NCBI RefSeq assembly: GCF_000003195.3
Contig: NC_012873.2
Span: 66,721,615-66,785,614 of the forward strand
Direction of reading: 5' to 3'
From: Sorghum bicolor
Lineage: Eukaryota; Streptophyta; Magnoliopsida; Poales; Poaceae
Length of the DNA: 64,000 nucleotides
Shown piece after piece: positions 33,577-45,187 of the stretch. The notes under the pieces are model-generated. The model was not told the origin of the DNA, searched no databases, and was given only the letters and a program-made list of their open reading frames with translations. Made by a program: the position numbers and the translations under genes. How positions within the stretch are numbered: the first letter of the stretch is position 1; the number at the start of each line of letters is the position of its first letter.

Positions 33577-36149
33577 TGTAACACCCTAAAAATTGTTTTG
33601 TGGAAAATAGAGCTAAAATAATTTAATTTTGAATTTTTGTGCTCATGAAACAATGGAAATAATAATCTTCATTAAAATAAAACTTATCATAGAATTTAGC
33701 AACTTGTTGTGCATTCATATTGGGGCATTATTTTCATTGTATTGTGTGGATTTAAACTGATTTTAAAATGATTTTCAAACTTGTTTTTGAAATGGCTTTG
33801 AAATAAAAGAAAACAAAAAAAAAGGGAAACCTGCCCTCTCTCTATTCTGGCCGAAGGCCCATCCCATCCTCCCAACCCCGCGGCCCAGATCGTTCCCGGC
33901 CCAGCACGCCACCTCCCTCCCCCTCGCCTCGGCCCGCATGCGCAACCGGGCAGGAGCCGTGGCCAGTCAGCCCAGCATCCTCCTCTGCGCGCCTGGACCC
34001 ACTTGTCAGCGGCTTCTTCCTCCTTTCTTTTCTTCTTCATCGTTTCCGGCTTGGACTCTGCTCCACCGAAATCTTCCCCGATTTCTTGGGATTTCCTGCC
34101 TTGCGTGCGCGATTGACCCCCTTAAAAGCCTGGGCATCCTCCCTGCAATCTTCTTTCGCATCTAGCACAACCGAGGAGTTCCTATTGCCCTGTCCCGCCA
34201 CCGTTTGGATCTCGCCGAGAAGTAGAGAGCGCCGCCGTCGTGGTTTTGGTCGTCTGCGCCAGAGCCGTGGACCCCGATCTGCTGCCGAGCTGCGCGTTCG
34301 AGTAACGAAGCCGCCAAGACTTTCTGTTTGCCCTCTCTCACGTTCTAGGCCACGCTAACCGATGTCGAACTCGTGTAGGAGCTCTCCGGCCGCCATTCTC
34401 CGTCGACAGCCGAGTCCACGTCCTTCCTGCGCTCGTTTCCACCCTTGGTGAGCTCGTCAACTCTCCCTCTGTCTCCCCATGCTATCGGTTTAGCGAATAG
34501 TGGTCCGTAACGCGTTTTCCTATGAACTCCGGCGAGCTCGAGATGCCGGCAATGGCGCCCGGCCGTGTGAGGCTCGTCGCCGGCCATGTGCCCCTCCTGG
34601 ACGGACCAGAGCCGTAGGATCTTCGATCGACGCATCAGATTAGAAGATACCCCTTCGGGGGGTATTTTTGTTAAAGAGTCCCTGCTCTTTTTAAGAATAA
34701 ACCCGCAGTCCAAAGCGGATTTCAGAAATACGCCTTCTGTTTTAGAAAACGGAAACCAACCAGATTGACTCCGAAAATACGTTTTCAGTATTTACAGTTT
34801 TGCCATCGAGATTGTTTTAACCATAAAATACTCGTTTTAATTCCGTTTTGATCCATTCAAATTGCATTGGATTCGTAATAATGAGCTCTACATGTTAGTA
34901 AAATTATTTACTCAGTTTGGAACTTTTAAATTTCGTGACTTTAATTAATTAATTACTTTTCTATTTGAAATCTTAGAAAATCCATATCTTTTCCATTTCA
35001 ACTCCGATTTTCGTGATCTTTACGTCTATAAAATCGTAGCGATGCGTAGAATCGTTTTACAAACTTTTCATACTATTTTCATATGATTGGTGTACTGTTC
35101 TAATTGTAGCTTTGTTTGCTCGTGTATGTTTTCTCCGATTGTTTGTGTGATCGATGATCGAGTTTAGACGGAGAGCAGTTTCGGTGATCAAGATCAAAGC
35201 TTTGGCAACAAGTGAGACCAGCAGAACCAAAAGGATAAGCAAGAGCATTTGGATTAAGGCAAGTATAGCATTTGGATTTTATTTCTGTGACCATGATCCT
35301 GTGACTAGATTAATGTTAAGTAATAAATGATAAAAATGACTTTTTAGCCACTTAATGATTTATCTGTAAGTGATAACCGGGACAACAGTGCAACCATGAG
35401 GGCTATAATGGCTCTGGCTTTAGTTAAGTATGAGTAACTTTTCTAGCTCGTTAGCGGTTACCCGTTGTGGCGCAATTGGGGAGTAGCAGACCGTGGATTC
35501 CTGCGGGTGAATCACACGGACTGACTAATGAAACCAAGCGGCCCTAACTTGTTAGGCGAACCTTTGAAAGACTTCATAGTGATCCCTGCCGACCTCCCTT
35601 GGAAGGGGGTTAAGAGATTAGCTACCTCGGGCGAAAGGGTAAATCATGACTCATGGGTAAAGATGTACAACCTCTGCAGAGGGTTAAAAACTAGTATACT
35701 AGCCGAGCTCACGGTCAGGAGCGGCCTTGGGGATTCTTGCTGCGACGATAATGATTCCTATGTGTTAAATATGCTCATTATTTATTATTTAATGCTTTAC
35801 ATTATTTATGTCACATTGATCATGAGATTGTGAGAGCTATACAATCTAGCTGCTATACTTGTGGAGTTCGACATGGACTCACTCTTGCTATTTCCCCCAC
35901 ACTTCAGGAGATGTGTTAGGCTTGTGATCAACCAGTCAGTTGGATCCTGTAGAGTGAAGTTAATACCCGAAGTTTGGAGTTATCTTCCGTTGTTTGCTCC
36001 TTAAGGTTATCTCTTTTATACTAAGTACGTTATATAATTTATGCATTGTCTTTTGATATTACCCCTTATTTGTAGCTATATATGAGAATTGACTTCTAAA
36101 ACTCATATATAGTGTATATCTGGTTTTGTCCTTAAAATCGGGTATTACA
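33577..36149 (+). repeat. 5' long terminal repeat
   Basis: 2573 bp, TG...CA. By eye it differs from the 3' LTR at only three places: one A more in the A-run near 33815, C versus T at 33831/40095, and T versus C at 34325/40589. Confidence 0.95.
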
Positions 36150-36152
36150 AAG

Positions 36153-36164
36153 TGGTATCAAAGC
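36153..36164 (+). other. Primer binding site (initiator-Met tRNA type)
   Basis: TGGTATCAAAGC, three bases after the LTR end. The usual form in plant elements is TGGTATCAGAGC. Confidence 0.85.
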
Positions 36165-36347
36165 AATGCTGACTGTAGGACGCAAGCCTAGTTAGAACTG
36201 GACGTTTTGGCATGCTTCTATCTTTGCTTACTTCTTGCTTTTCGCCTTGACCTTGATAGTTGCTAAAAGTTATGCTTACCTCTTGCCTAGTTCTTTTATA
36301 AAATCTTGTCTCTATTCTAAATCCTCTCTCTCTCTTTGTCTCTTTAG

Positions 36348-37109
36348 ATGGATCATAACGAGGAGACCTTTGACAAGAAGGAACGAAAGCACCCAGATTT
36401 TCCAACCGTAAAAGCATTCGACATGGAGAAGCTTCTAGCCATGCAAACACAAGTAGTGGAAGGAATAACTCAGAATAAGAACTCTCAACAACGTATCTCA
36501 GGACCCGTGAGGAGACAAGTAGCAGAAGCTTGGAAAAATATGAGAAATCATGGAAGCGTTGGGAGTAATACATCAGGATATCAGGATCAATGCCACTGTT
36601 GTGAGCATTATGGTCTTCCTTGTCTTCGGAATATGTCATCTAAGAAGGAAGTTAAGACAAAACCAACCTGTGTGACTAATGAGGATAAGAAGAGGAAGGC
36701 AAAAGCACTAGATCCGAGTTTGGGAAGTGATCAACACCCAAATCCCAAGATGTCACATGTAGCTTCAAATTCTCGTCAGGAAAACTCAAACCTTGGAGAG
36801 GAACAAATTCCCCAAGCTAATCCCACTGCTCATGAGGTATGCATAGATGGGTGGACAATTACTTATAGAGAGTTTCAACCTCGGAGGATCAAGCAATGTA
36901 GAAAGAAATCTAACCAGGCAAAGATAAACCATCAGAGTATGCAAGTTGATAACACACCGAACAACACTTCAGTGGAAAATAACATCACAAAGGAACCAGC
37001 TAAGAGAAGGTGTTATCACTGCCAACAAGAAGGACATTATATAAGCTCTTGTCCACAAAAGAAGCAACAGATGCATCGTGAAGATAACCACACTAAGTCT
37101 AAGATATAG
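36348..37109 (+). CDS. Gag-like protein with one CCHC zinc knuckle (retrotransposon)
   Basis: 253 codons. Near the C-terminus is a nucleocapsid-type zinc knuckle: Cys222, Cys225, His230 and Cys235, in CYHCQQEGHYISSC, the C-x2-C-x4-H-x4-C pattern that binds retroelement RNA. A second cysteine cluster (CHCCEHYGLPC) lies near residues 82-92. The upstream half is Lys/Gln-rich and lacks a capsid fold I can recognise, and the protein is shorter than typical gypsy Gag. It lies about 200 bp after the primer binding site. It could package the element RNA with machinery supplied in trans; this is inferred from the knuckle only. Confidence 0.75.
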   Translation: MDHNEETFDKKERKHPDFPTVKAFDMEKLLAMQTQVVEGITQNKNSQQRISGPVRRQVAEAWKNMRNHGSVGSNTSGYQDQCHCCEHYGLPCLRNMSSKKEVKTKPTCVTNEDKKRKAKALDPSLGSDQHPNPKMSHVASNSRQENSNLGEEQIPQANPTAHEVCIDGWTITYREFQPRRIKQCRKKSNQAKINHQSMQVDNTPNNTSVENNITKEPAKRRCYHCQQEGHYISSCPQKKQQMHREDNHTKSKI

Positions 37110-38507
37110 GTGTCCGTGTCCCCTGGTGTAATAAAAACGCTAGTAGCGAAAGTTGAGTTTGTGTGCCTTGTGAACCTTTAATGCTTAATTGCTTGTTATT
37201 ATGTTTATGCTTGATTTGGATCTTTGTAATGAGTGTAATGATTTTGTGAAGTTCTTCACAATTTCATTTAGTTTATAGAACTAAGGCATACGGAGTAATG
37301 ACATAAATAGTTGGGTTTGGTTATATCCTGTTTCTGTCTTTTGCTGATTTCTGGAGCAGTCTGCAATAATCACAGTGTATATCAAGATCTGGTCGTGCAA
37401 AGTTTACTAAACTTTTTTTGGAAACAACTAGACTCCAAGATCTTTCTCTGACCGCAAGAATCACCCTCATATCTGTTATGGGTTGGAAGTTACAAAAATC
37501 ACAAGATGATACAAATGTGCTGTCAGGAATCTGGACCAGTTTTGGTTGCCTACTGTTTTAGACAAATATAGCTATAGAATTTGGAAAGGTGTTCTATAGG
37601 AAAGTTGTAGACAATTTGCTAAGCTTTCCACCGGTATAAGCTGGAACTTATTTGGATAAGTAGAACCTGAGATATGATATTTACAATTGGATGTTTCTGT
37701 TCTGTTTCAAAATCTGGATAGATCTGGCAATTCCTATTCTCAGCCAAGCTTAAAGACAGAATCTGGGGAAAAGTTGTATACAAAAGTTGTAAGGGATTTC
37801 ATAAGATTTTCAACAATATAAAGATCATCTCCATATGAGTTAAGTAGCTCGAGGTATAATTTCTGGAATTTACTGCATCTTTGCTGAGATATTATCAGGA
37901 AGGATATTATGTTTGGCTGTTTTACCTGAGCTTAAAGACAGAACCTAAGGACGTCTTCTACAGGAAAGTTGTAGGGAATTTCATAATCTTTCTAACGGTA
38001 TAAGCTACAACTCTATTGGATTAACAGAATGGGAGTTATACCTGTTTTTCTATGCTGGTGTTTTTCATATCGCGGGAAAATTTCAGGATACATGTTTGTT
38101 CTCTTGCCCAGAAGCTCTTTGGGATGTCATAAGTTCTCAATGTTAGTTAACTTGTCTGGAAAACATGCTAGCTACCTTTCTTGTGTCCCCTAGATGACCT
38201 TTATTAAGGGGGGTAGCCTAAATAAAGGGGTTACATGGAGAAGAATTGGATAATGTTGGAACAAGAGACTCGGTACCACGAATGTAAAAGACTATGATGT
38301 GTGGCGTCCAAAAAGGATAGGAGAACTAGTCCCTAGTGTCCCCAATCAATCTAATTTTACGGGGGGTAGTACCTTGATATCACGAGTGATGCATTTTAAG
38401 ACTAGCTTGGAGTGATAATTGTCTTCTAAGATATTCTATGGTTATGATCATCTATCCTTGCCGTGTTACTGACGTTGGTCACTTGATGACAGGGAGTGTA
38501 GTGTCCC
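37110..38507 (+). repeat. Non-coding internal region with degenerate repeats
   Basis: No long frame. At least three diverged direct repeats of roughly 150-200 bp recur between about 37550 and 38060. Each has a version of GGAAAGTTGTAG, a TTTC(C/T)AACGGTATAAG-like phrase, then a GAGATATGA or GAGTTATAC phrase. Confidence 0.6.
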
Positions 38508-39212
38508 ATGAATCCGGAGCACAATATGACACCTCTCATGGATAGGTGGGAAGATTATGATCATCTTGCCTTTGAAGAAAGATGCTATGAGTATGACAAA
38601 GCTGAGTGTTATCAAAATAATATTGAGGAGCAAGTTGACAATGAATCAAATCAAAATCCACAACGACGGAAGCGTAAAAGGAAAGCTCGTAAGAAGCCTG
38701 CTCTCGGAAATAAAGTACAGCGAAATTATATCAATGGAAGACTGAACAATGTGGATATGCATAACATTCAAGGAGCCACCAAAGTGGTGGGAGGCTATAT
38801 TCAAGTGGACTCAGTACTAGTTTTTGCTCTGTTTGACCGAAGTGCTTCGCATTCTTTCATATCCACTGACTTGGTAAAGACAATCGAACGGGTGAAGTGT
38901 CCGACGAGAAAGCCTTTGTTAGTTCAAACCCCAATGGGAGAAATACAGGCAGATCAGGTTTGCTCAAATATCAATCTTGTCATAAAGAAGGAAAACTTCA
39001 CTGTAAACCTCATTGTGCTAGAGTCACTCAATATTCCTTTGGTTCTTGGCAATGGATGGCTATGTGCACACAAAGCAGTGATCTATGCTACCCAGTGGAA
39101 AATTTTCTTAACTGCACCATCAGGGAAAAGAATTGAGTATCAAGGTGGTCCACTCCTACCTGAGGAGGCATATCCATGCCGAGGTATCATGTCTTCGAGT
39201 TGTATAAGTTGA
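38508..39212 (+). CDS. Retropepsin-like aspartic protease ORF with altered active-site motif
   Basis: 234 codons. Residues 1-75 are acidic then strongly basic (QRRKRKRKARKK). From about residue 90 it reads as a retroelement protease: GYIQVDSVLVFALFD, then SASHSFIS, and further on LVIKKENFTVNLIVL and IPLVLGNGWL. In gypsy proteases the active site reads Asp-Ser/Thr-Gly; here Asp110 is followed by Arg111 and Ser112, so the catalytic triplet is lost while the flanking fold persists. Catalytic activity is therefore unlikely. The frame stops before any reverse transcriptase. A separate start codon and about 1.4 kb of non-coding DNA separate it from the gag-like ORF. Confidence 0.75.
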   Translation: MNPEHNMTPLMDRWEDYDHLAFEERCYEYDKAECYQNNIEEQVDNESNQNPQRRKRKRKARKKPALGNKVQRNYINGRLNNVDMHNIQGATKVVGGYIQVDSVLVFALFDRSASHSFISTDLVKTIERVKCPTRKPLLVQTPMGEIQADQVCSNINLVIKKENFTVNLIVLESLNIPLVLGNGWLCAHKAVIYATQWKIFLTAPSGKRIEYQGGPLLPEEAYPCRGIMSSSCIS

Positions 39213-39414
39213 AAAGTTGGTAGTCAAGATGGACAGTGAGCAATTACGAATAATAGATATCTTATGGAAGTTTTGTTCACAAGTTGTGATCCCAAGACAT
39301 AAGTGTTTACACTGGAATACAAGTTGTGAAGTTAAAATAGTTATCAAGATCTTTATCCTGTGTTCTCTCAGAGGAATCTGTGTCTCTTTCGAATCTCGAG
39401 GACGAGATTCATTT

Positions 39415-39426
39415 TAAGGGGGGTAG
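39415..39426 (+). other. Polypurine tract
   Basis: AAGGGGGGTAGA directly precedes the ATTTGTAACA junction with the extra LTR piece. It is the expected plus-strand primer site. Confidence 0.8.
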
Positions 39427-39429
39427 ATT

Positions 39430-39836
39430 TGTAACACCCTAAAAATTGTTTTGTGGAAAATAGAGCTAAAATAATTTAATTTTGAATTTTTGTGCTCATG
39501 AAACAATGGAAATAATAATCTTCATTAAAATAAAACTTATCATAGAATTTAGCAACTTGTTGTGCATTCATATTGGGGCATTATTTTCATTGTATTGTGT
39601 GGATTTAAACTGATTTTAAAATGATTTTCAAACTTGTTTTTGAAATGGCTTTGAAATAAAAGAAAACAAAAAAAAAGGGAAACCTGCCCTCTCTCTATTC
39701 TGGCCGAAGGCCCATCCCATCCTCCCAACCCCGCGGCCCAGATCGTTCCCGGCCCAGCACGCCACCTCCCTCCCCCTCGCCTCGGCCCGCATGCGCAACC
39801 GGGCAGGAGCCGTGGCCAGTCAGCCCAGCATCCTCC
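39430..39836 (+). repeat. Extra partial LTR copy
   Basis: It equals the first 407 bp of the LTR and is followed by a repeated AGATT and then the full 3' LTR, so a 412-bp unit (39425-39836) is tandemly duplicated. At both variable sites in this span (A-run length and C at the 33831 position) it matches the 5' LTR, not the adjacent 3' LTR. Confidence 0.92.
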
Positions 39837-39841
39837 AGATT

Positions 39842-42413
39842 TGTAACACCCTAAAAATTGTTTTGTGGAAAATAGAGCTAAAATAATTTAATTTTGAATT
39901 TTTGTGCTCATGAAACAATGGAAATAATAATCTTCATTAAAATAAAACTTATCATAGAATTTAGCAACTTGTTGTGCATTCATATTGGGGCATTATTTTC
40001 ATTGTATTGTGTGGATTTAAACTGATTTTAAAATGATTTTCAAACTTGTTTTTGAAATGGCTTTGAAATAAAAGAAAACAAAAAAAAGGGAAACTTGCCC
40101 TCTCTCTATTCTGGCCGAAGGCCCATCCCATCCTCCCAACCCCGCGGCCCAGATCGTTCCCGGCCCAGCACGCCACCTCCCTCCCCCTCGCCTCGGCCCG
40201 CATGCGCAACCGGGCAGGAGCCGTGGCCAGTCAGCCCAGCATCCTCCTCTGCGCGCCTGGACCCACTTGTCAGCGGCTTCTTCCTCCTTTCTTTTCTTCT
40301 TCATCGTTTCCGGCTTGGACTCTGCTCCACCGAAATCTTCCCCGATTTCTTGGGATTTCCTGCCTTGCGTGCGCGATTGACCCCCTTAAAAGCCTGGGCA
40401 TCCTCCCTGCAATCTTCTTTCGCATCTAGCACAACCGAGGAGTTCCTATTGCCCTGTCCCGCCACCGTTTGGATCTCGCCGAGAAGTAGAGAGCGCCGCC
40501 GTCGTGGTTTTGGTCGTCTGCGCCAGAGCCGTGGACCCCGATCTGCTGCCGAGCTGCGCGTTCGAGTAACGAAGCCGCCAAGACTTTCCGTTTGCCCTCT
40601 CTCACGTTCTAGGCCACGCTAACCGATGTCGAACTCGTGTAGGAGCTCTCCGGCCGCCATTCTCCGTCGACAGCCGAGTCCACGTCCTTCCTGCGCTCGT
40701 TTCCACCCTTGGTGAGCTCGTCAACTCTCCCTCTGTCTCCCCATGCTATCGGTTTAGCGAATAGTGGTCCGTAACGCGTTTTCCTATGAACTCCGGCGAG
40801 CTCGAGATGCCGGCAATGGCGCCCGGCCGTGTGAGGCTCGTCGCCGGCCATGTGCCCCTCCTGGACGGACCAGAGCCGTAGGATCTTCGATCGACGCATC
40901 AGATTAGAAGATACCCCTTCGGGGGGTATTTTTGTTAAAGAGTCCCTGCTCTTTTTAAGAATAAACCCGCAGTCCAAAGCGGATTTCAGAAATACGCCTT
41001 CTGTTTTAGAAAACGGAAACCAACCAGATTGACTCCGAAAATACGTTTTCAGTATTTACAGTTTTGCCATCGAGATTGTTTTAACCATAAAATACTCGTT
41101 TTAATTCCGTTTTGATCCATTCAAATTGCATTGGATTCGTAATAATGAGCTCTACATGTTAGTAAAATTATTTACTCAGTTTGGAACTTTTAAATTTCGT
41201 GACTTTAATTAATTAATTACTTTTCTATTTGAAATCTTAGAAAATCCATATCTTTTCCATTTCAACTCCGATTTTCGTGATCTTTACGTCTATAAAATCG
41301 TAGCGATGCGTAGAATCGTTTTACAAACTTTTCATACTATTTTCATATGATTGGTGTACTGTTCTAATTGTAGCTTTGTTTGCTCGTGTATGTTTTCTCC
41401 GATTGTTTGTGTGATCGATGATCGAGTTTAGACGGAGAGCAGTTTCGGTGATCAAGATCAAAGCTTTGGCAACAAGTGAGACCAGCAGAACCAAAAGGAT
41501 AAGCAAGAGCATTTGGATTAAGGCAAGTATAGCATTTGGATTTTATTTCTGTGACCATGATCCTGTGACTAGATTAATGTTAAGTAATAAATGATAAAAA
41601 TGACTTTTTAGCCACTTAATGATTTATCTGTAAGTGATAACCGGGACAACAGTGCAACCATGAGGGCTATAATGGCTCTGGCTTTAGTTAAGTATGAGTA
41701 ACTTTTCTAGCTCGTTAGCGGTTACCCGTTGTGGCGCAATTGGGGAGTAGCAGACCGTGGATTCCTGCGGGTGAATCACACGGACTGACTAATGAAACCA
41801 AGCGGCCCTAACTTGTTAGGCGAACCTTTGAAAGACTTCATAGTGATCCCTGCCGACCTCCCTTGGAAGGGGGTTAAGAGATTAGCTACCTCGGGCGAAA
41901 GGGTAAATCATGACTCATGGGTAAAGATGTACAACCTCTGCAGAGGGTTAAAAACTAGTATACTAGCCGAGCTCACGGTCAGGAGCGGCCTTGGGGATTC
42001 TTGCTGCGACGATAATGATTCCTATGTGTTAAATATGCTCATTATTTATTATTTAATGCTTTACATTATTTATGTCACATTGATCATGAGATTGTGAGAG
42101 CTATACAATCTAGCTGCTATACTTGTGGAGTTCGACATGGACTCACTCTTGCTATTTCCCCCACACTTCAGGAGATGTGTTAGGCTTGTGATCAACCAGT
42201 CAGTTGGATCCTGTAGAGTGAAGTTAATACCCGAAGTTTGGAGTTATCTTCCGTTGTTTGCTCCTTAAGGTTATCTCTTTTATACTAAGTACGTTATATA
42301 ATTTATGCATTGTCTTTTGATATTACCCCTTATTTGTAGCTATATATGAGAATTGACTTCTAAAACTCATATATAGTGTATATCTGGTTTTGTCCTTAAA
42401 ATCGGGTATTACA
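39842..42413 (+). repeat. 3' long terminal repeat
   Basis: 2572 bp, collinear with the 5' LTR at an offset of 6265 bp, then 6264 bp after the A-run. The open frames within it are duplicates of those in the 5' LTR and are not genes. Confidence 0.95.
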
Positions 42414-42418
42414 ACATA

Positions 42419-43790
42419 GTTTCTACTTTTCATTTGAGGGTTTCTCCTATTTTTAAAGGTTTGTAATTTCTTTTCATCTTCTCTAACAAGAGTCCTCAAA
42501 ATCATAGCCCCCAAATTCATCCCAACAGACAATGACAAATGGAACCCATTGATCATTCCCTTCTTCTTACTCTTATCAACTGAGCTACCATCCAAATCTT
42601 GGTTGTCGTGGTGGCAGAGGAGAGAAGCCATGATCCGCCCATCATTGCGGTCTTGGGGAGGAGCCAAGATCCATTGGTTGTGGAAGAGGCAGATCTACCG
42701 GTTGAGGAAGAGGAACATTCACTGGTTGGGGAAGAGGAGCCACACAAAGATTCGCCAAAGGGAGAGTTGTGTAGGATTTGTTGGGAGGATCTCGCCACAT
42801 GGGATTCATTGGGAGGATGTCGCTGCACAAGATTCGTTGGGAGGATCTCCCAACAAGGTCGATCATCATCCAATGTGCCTCACCAAGATTCATCGAGAGG
42901 GCCAAAGGATTTGCCCCAAGAGGAGCGGATAGCTCATTGAGATTTGAGAGGGAGCCACATCGAGGGAGGGATTCATGGGAGGGGAGCTATACCGGCGATA
43001 GCGAAGGAGGCAACACGACATTAGGTGCCATTGGGACGGGCCTGATTCGGTTCCATATGTGGTTGAGGAGGGGAACAACAACTATTGTTTGAGGGCTTGA
43101 GAGAATGCCCCTAGGAATGAGGGTTGGCGATGATTTTAGGAGCCTCTCAAATTTGGAGGCCCTAGTAGGGCATTGCTGGAGCTAGTGCCCTCAAATTTAG
43201 TTTTGAGGGCTCAAGTAGGACCCTCTTGGAAATGAGGGTGCAAGTTTGAAGTGATTTGGCTCTCATCTTGGGTGAGAGGAAAAACATGGTCGGGTTTACG
43301 CTCTTGGAGATTATTTTATTGCATATTGTCCAAATTGGATTTTAGTAGGAATTTTAAGGTGTTGTTGGAATTGTCCTAAGAGCATGCCCAACATTTCCTA
43401 AGTCGTTTTCTTGAAACATGATTTTATGCATGAGCATGACTAAGGAAAACATGAGCAACCATTTCCAAAGCATGAGCAACCGCATGTATCTCTTTGGGGA
43501 AAAAAATAAGAGATACATGCAAAAAGATATGGGTCCATAGGACTCTACATCGATGTTGGCACGAGCTTCCTCCTTCTTCCGTTGTTTTTTTCATATGACA
43601 TCAAGTCTCTGCTACCACCACCCTGTACCCTTACTATTCTACCAATTCACACTCCGATCACTGCGTCCACCTCCTCAAGAAGAAGTAAAATTAGTTGCTG
43701 CTACCATTCTCATTTCCTAGCTGTGATATGGTAATTTTTGCCGTTGCTTAATGTGCATGTCATGTTTTCACACCTAGAATTCAGATCTTC
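42419..43790. other. Right part of the TE-like sequence hit by the LTR element; no supported gene
   Basis: Phrases such as GAGGGTTTCTCC, CCCTAGTAGGGCATTGCTGG and TTTTGAGGGCTCAAGTAGG resemble the sequence just left of the LTR element (TAGCCCTCAAAACATA). This suggests an older DNA-transposon-like unit now split in two. Imperfect repeats of TTGGGAGGATCTC (42780-42850) create open frames in several phases; none has a domain. Confidence 0.35.
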
Positions 43791-44231
43791 TTTTTTTTTT
43801 CATTTTTTAGATAATGGATAAAAAATCCGGCCTCTACATCCGAGGATGTACACAGCCCAACATTACAGAGTTTAAAATGAGATAACAAAGAGAGCCAAGC
43901 CCTAAACATGGACCGGGGTGCTAGTTTAAACAATATAAATGTTTCCATCCTTTATTGATATCTCTAAAGCAATTACTTTTAATTTCTTGCTTATCTTCGA
44001 GAGCAGGTCCTTGGCTGTCTCATCATGCTGCAGCTAGTACGCTCCCCTGAAAATTACCTGCATAATAGAGTTAGTTTTCATTTTATTAAAAACATAATCA
44101 TTGCGGTATCTCCAGATAGCCCAAAGCAAAGCAGCCACCCCCACCCAAATCAGATCTCTAATCTTTTTATTTTGATTTTGATTAGATAGCCAAGTACCAA
44201 ACATGTGGCTGATTGATCTAGGTTGGGTCAA
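43791..44231 (-). pseudogene. LINE 3'-end fragment
   Basis: On the minus strand a short frame (44231-44034) reads LIWVGVAALLWAIWRYRNDYVFN, the region following the zinc-binding RT domain of plant L1 LINEs. It is followed by a LINE-type tail (GGCTGTGTACATCC, GATGTAGAGGCCGG) and ends at the T-run at about 43791, which is the poly(A) on that strand. The rest of the LINE is missing (5' truncated). Confidence 0.75.
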
Positions 44232-44711
44232 ACTAGTAGCAACCTATTGTTGACCATAGAACTGTATACTTGAATTGTATAATTTAGCAAAGTTTGTATA
44301 CATATTTCTTTGTAATTCAAGTGTCATTGATTCAATATATATGATGTATTTGTATGTTTAAATTCTCAATTCTCTTTTGAGAAATGATTTATCAGCATTC
44401 ATATCTTTAACTGTAAAAATTCATGGCAAAAAAAGATCGTTAAAGATAGAGGCTGGACTATTGTACATGGTGCCACATGTACGACCTGGGACGGGGAACC
44501 GGGCACCCTAGCGTAGGCTGGCGGGCGTACGTGGCCGCCGCGGCGCGCTCGCTTGCGCGTGCAGACGCCGCCGTTACCCTTGCCCGCCTCGCGCCTCCCG
44601 CGCGCGCACGTGCTCGAGGTCAGCGCTCGCTGAGACCTTGCCGGCCAGCAGCCGCCACGCATGGCATGGCAATGGCATGGTGGCGAGCGCGGCAGCCGGC
44701 AGGTCAGCTAG
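44232..44711. other. No supported gene
   Basis: AT-rich to about 44450, then very GC-rich. The open frames lack domains. Confidence 0.3.
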
Positions 44712-45187
44712 CAGTTTCTCCGTGGAACGGCGAGCAAGGTGGTGTAGCAGCGCGGTCGCTTGCCGTTTCGTCCACGGAGGCGACGAGACGACTCCTGGGG
44801 CCACGCGCGCAATCGCGTTACCGTAAAAATTTTTAGATTCCGCGTCACATCGAATGTTTAGATGCATATATAGAGTATTAAATATAAACGAAAATAAAAA
44901 CTAATTATACAGTTTGGTCGAAATTGACGAGACGAATCTTTTGAGTCTAATTAGTCCATGATTGGACAATATTTATCAAATACAAACGAAAGTACTACGG
45001 TGCTGATTTTGTAAAAAATTTGCCCAGTTTCTCCGTGGAACGGCGAGCAGGGTGGTGTAGCAGCGCGGTCGCTTGCCGTTTCGTCCACGGAGGCGACGAG
45101 ACGACTCCCGCGCTCCCATGCGCCGCGGCTGCGCTCGTGGCACCGACGGTAAACGAGCGTGGGCCACGCGCGCCATCGCGTTACCGT
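44712..45187. repeat. GC-rich direct repeats flanking a MITE
   Basis: Copy 1 (44712-44823) and copy 2 (45025-45187) share CAGTTTCTCCGTGGAACGGC and CGTCCACGGAGGCGACGAGA. Copy 2 has about 50 bp more before GGGCCACGCGCG. Between them, 44824-45024 is a MITE body of the GGCCTTGTTTAGTT family (plus sense) that has lost its terminal sequences. Confidence 0.85.

Larger units (their letters stand above)
33577..42413 (+). mobile_element. Complete non-autonomous LTR retrotransposon, TSD ACATA
   Basis: Two long terminal repeats of about 2.57 kb, both starting TGTAACACCC and ending GGGTATTACA, bound the element. ACATA lies on both sides (33572-33576, 42414-42418). After the 5' LTR comes a primer binding site TGGTATCAAAGC (36153-36164), one base off the initiator-Met tRNA type. 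Before the 3' repeats comes a polypurine tract AAGGGGGGTAGA (39415-39426). The internal part has a gag-like ORF and a retropepsin-like ORF only. I see no reverse transcriptase, RNase H or integrase, so it would need a partner in trans. The primer site and the GAGGACGAGATTCATTTTAA phrase before the tract suit the Ty3/gypsy group, but without pol this is inference. An extra 407-bp piece of LTR sits before the 3' LTR. Confidence 0.95.

Noticed and set aside
33938..34768. Several open frames inside the 5' LTR, repeated at 40202-41032
   Set aside because: They lie within duplicated LTR sequence, overlap on both strands and have no retroviral or host domain.
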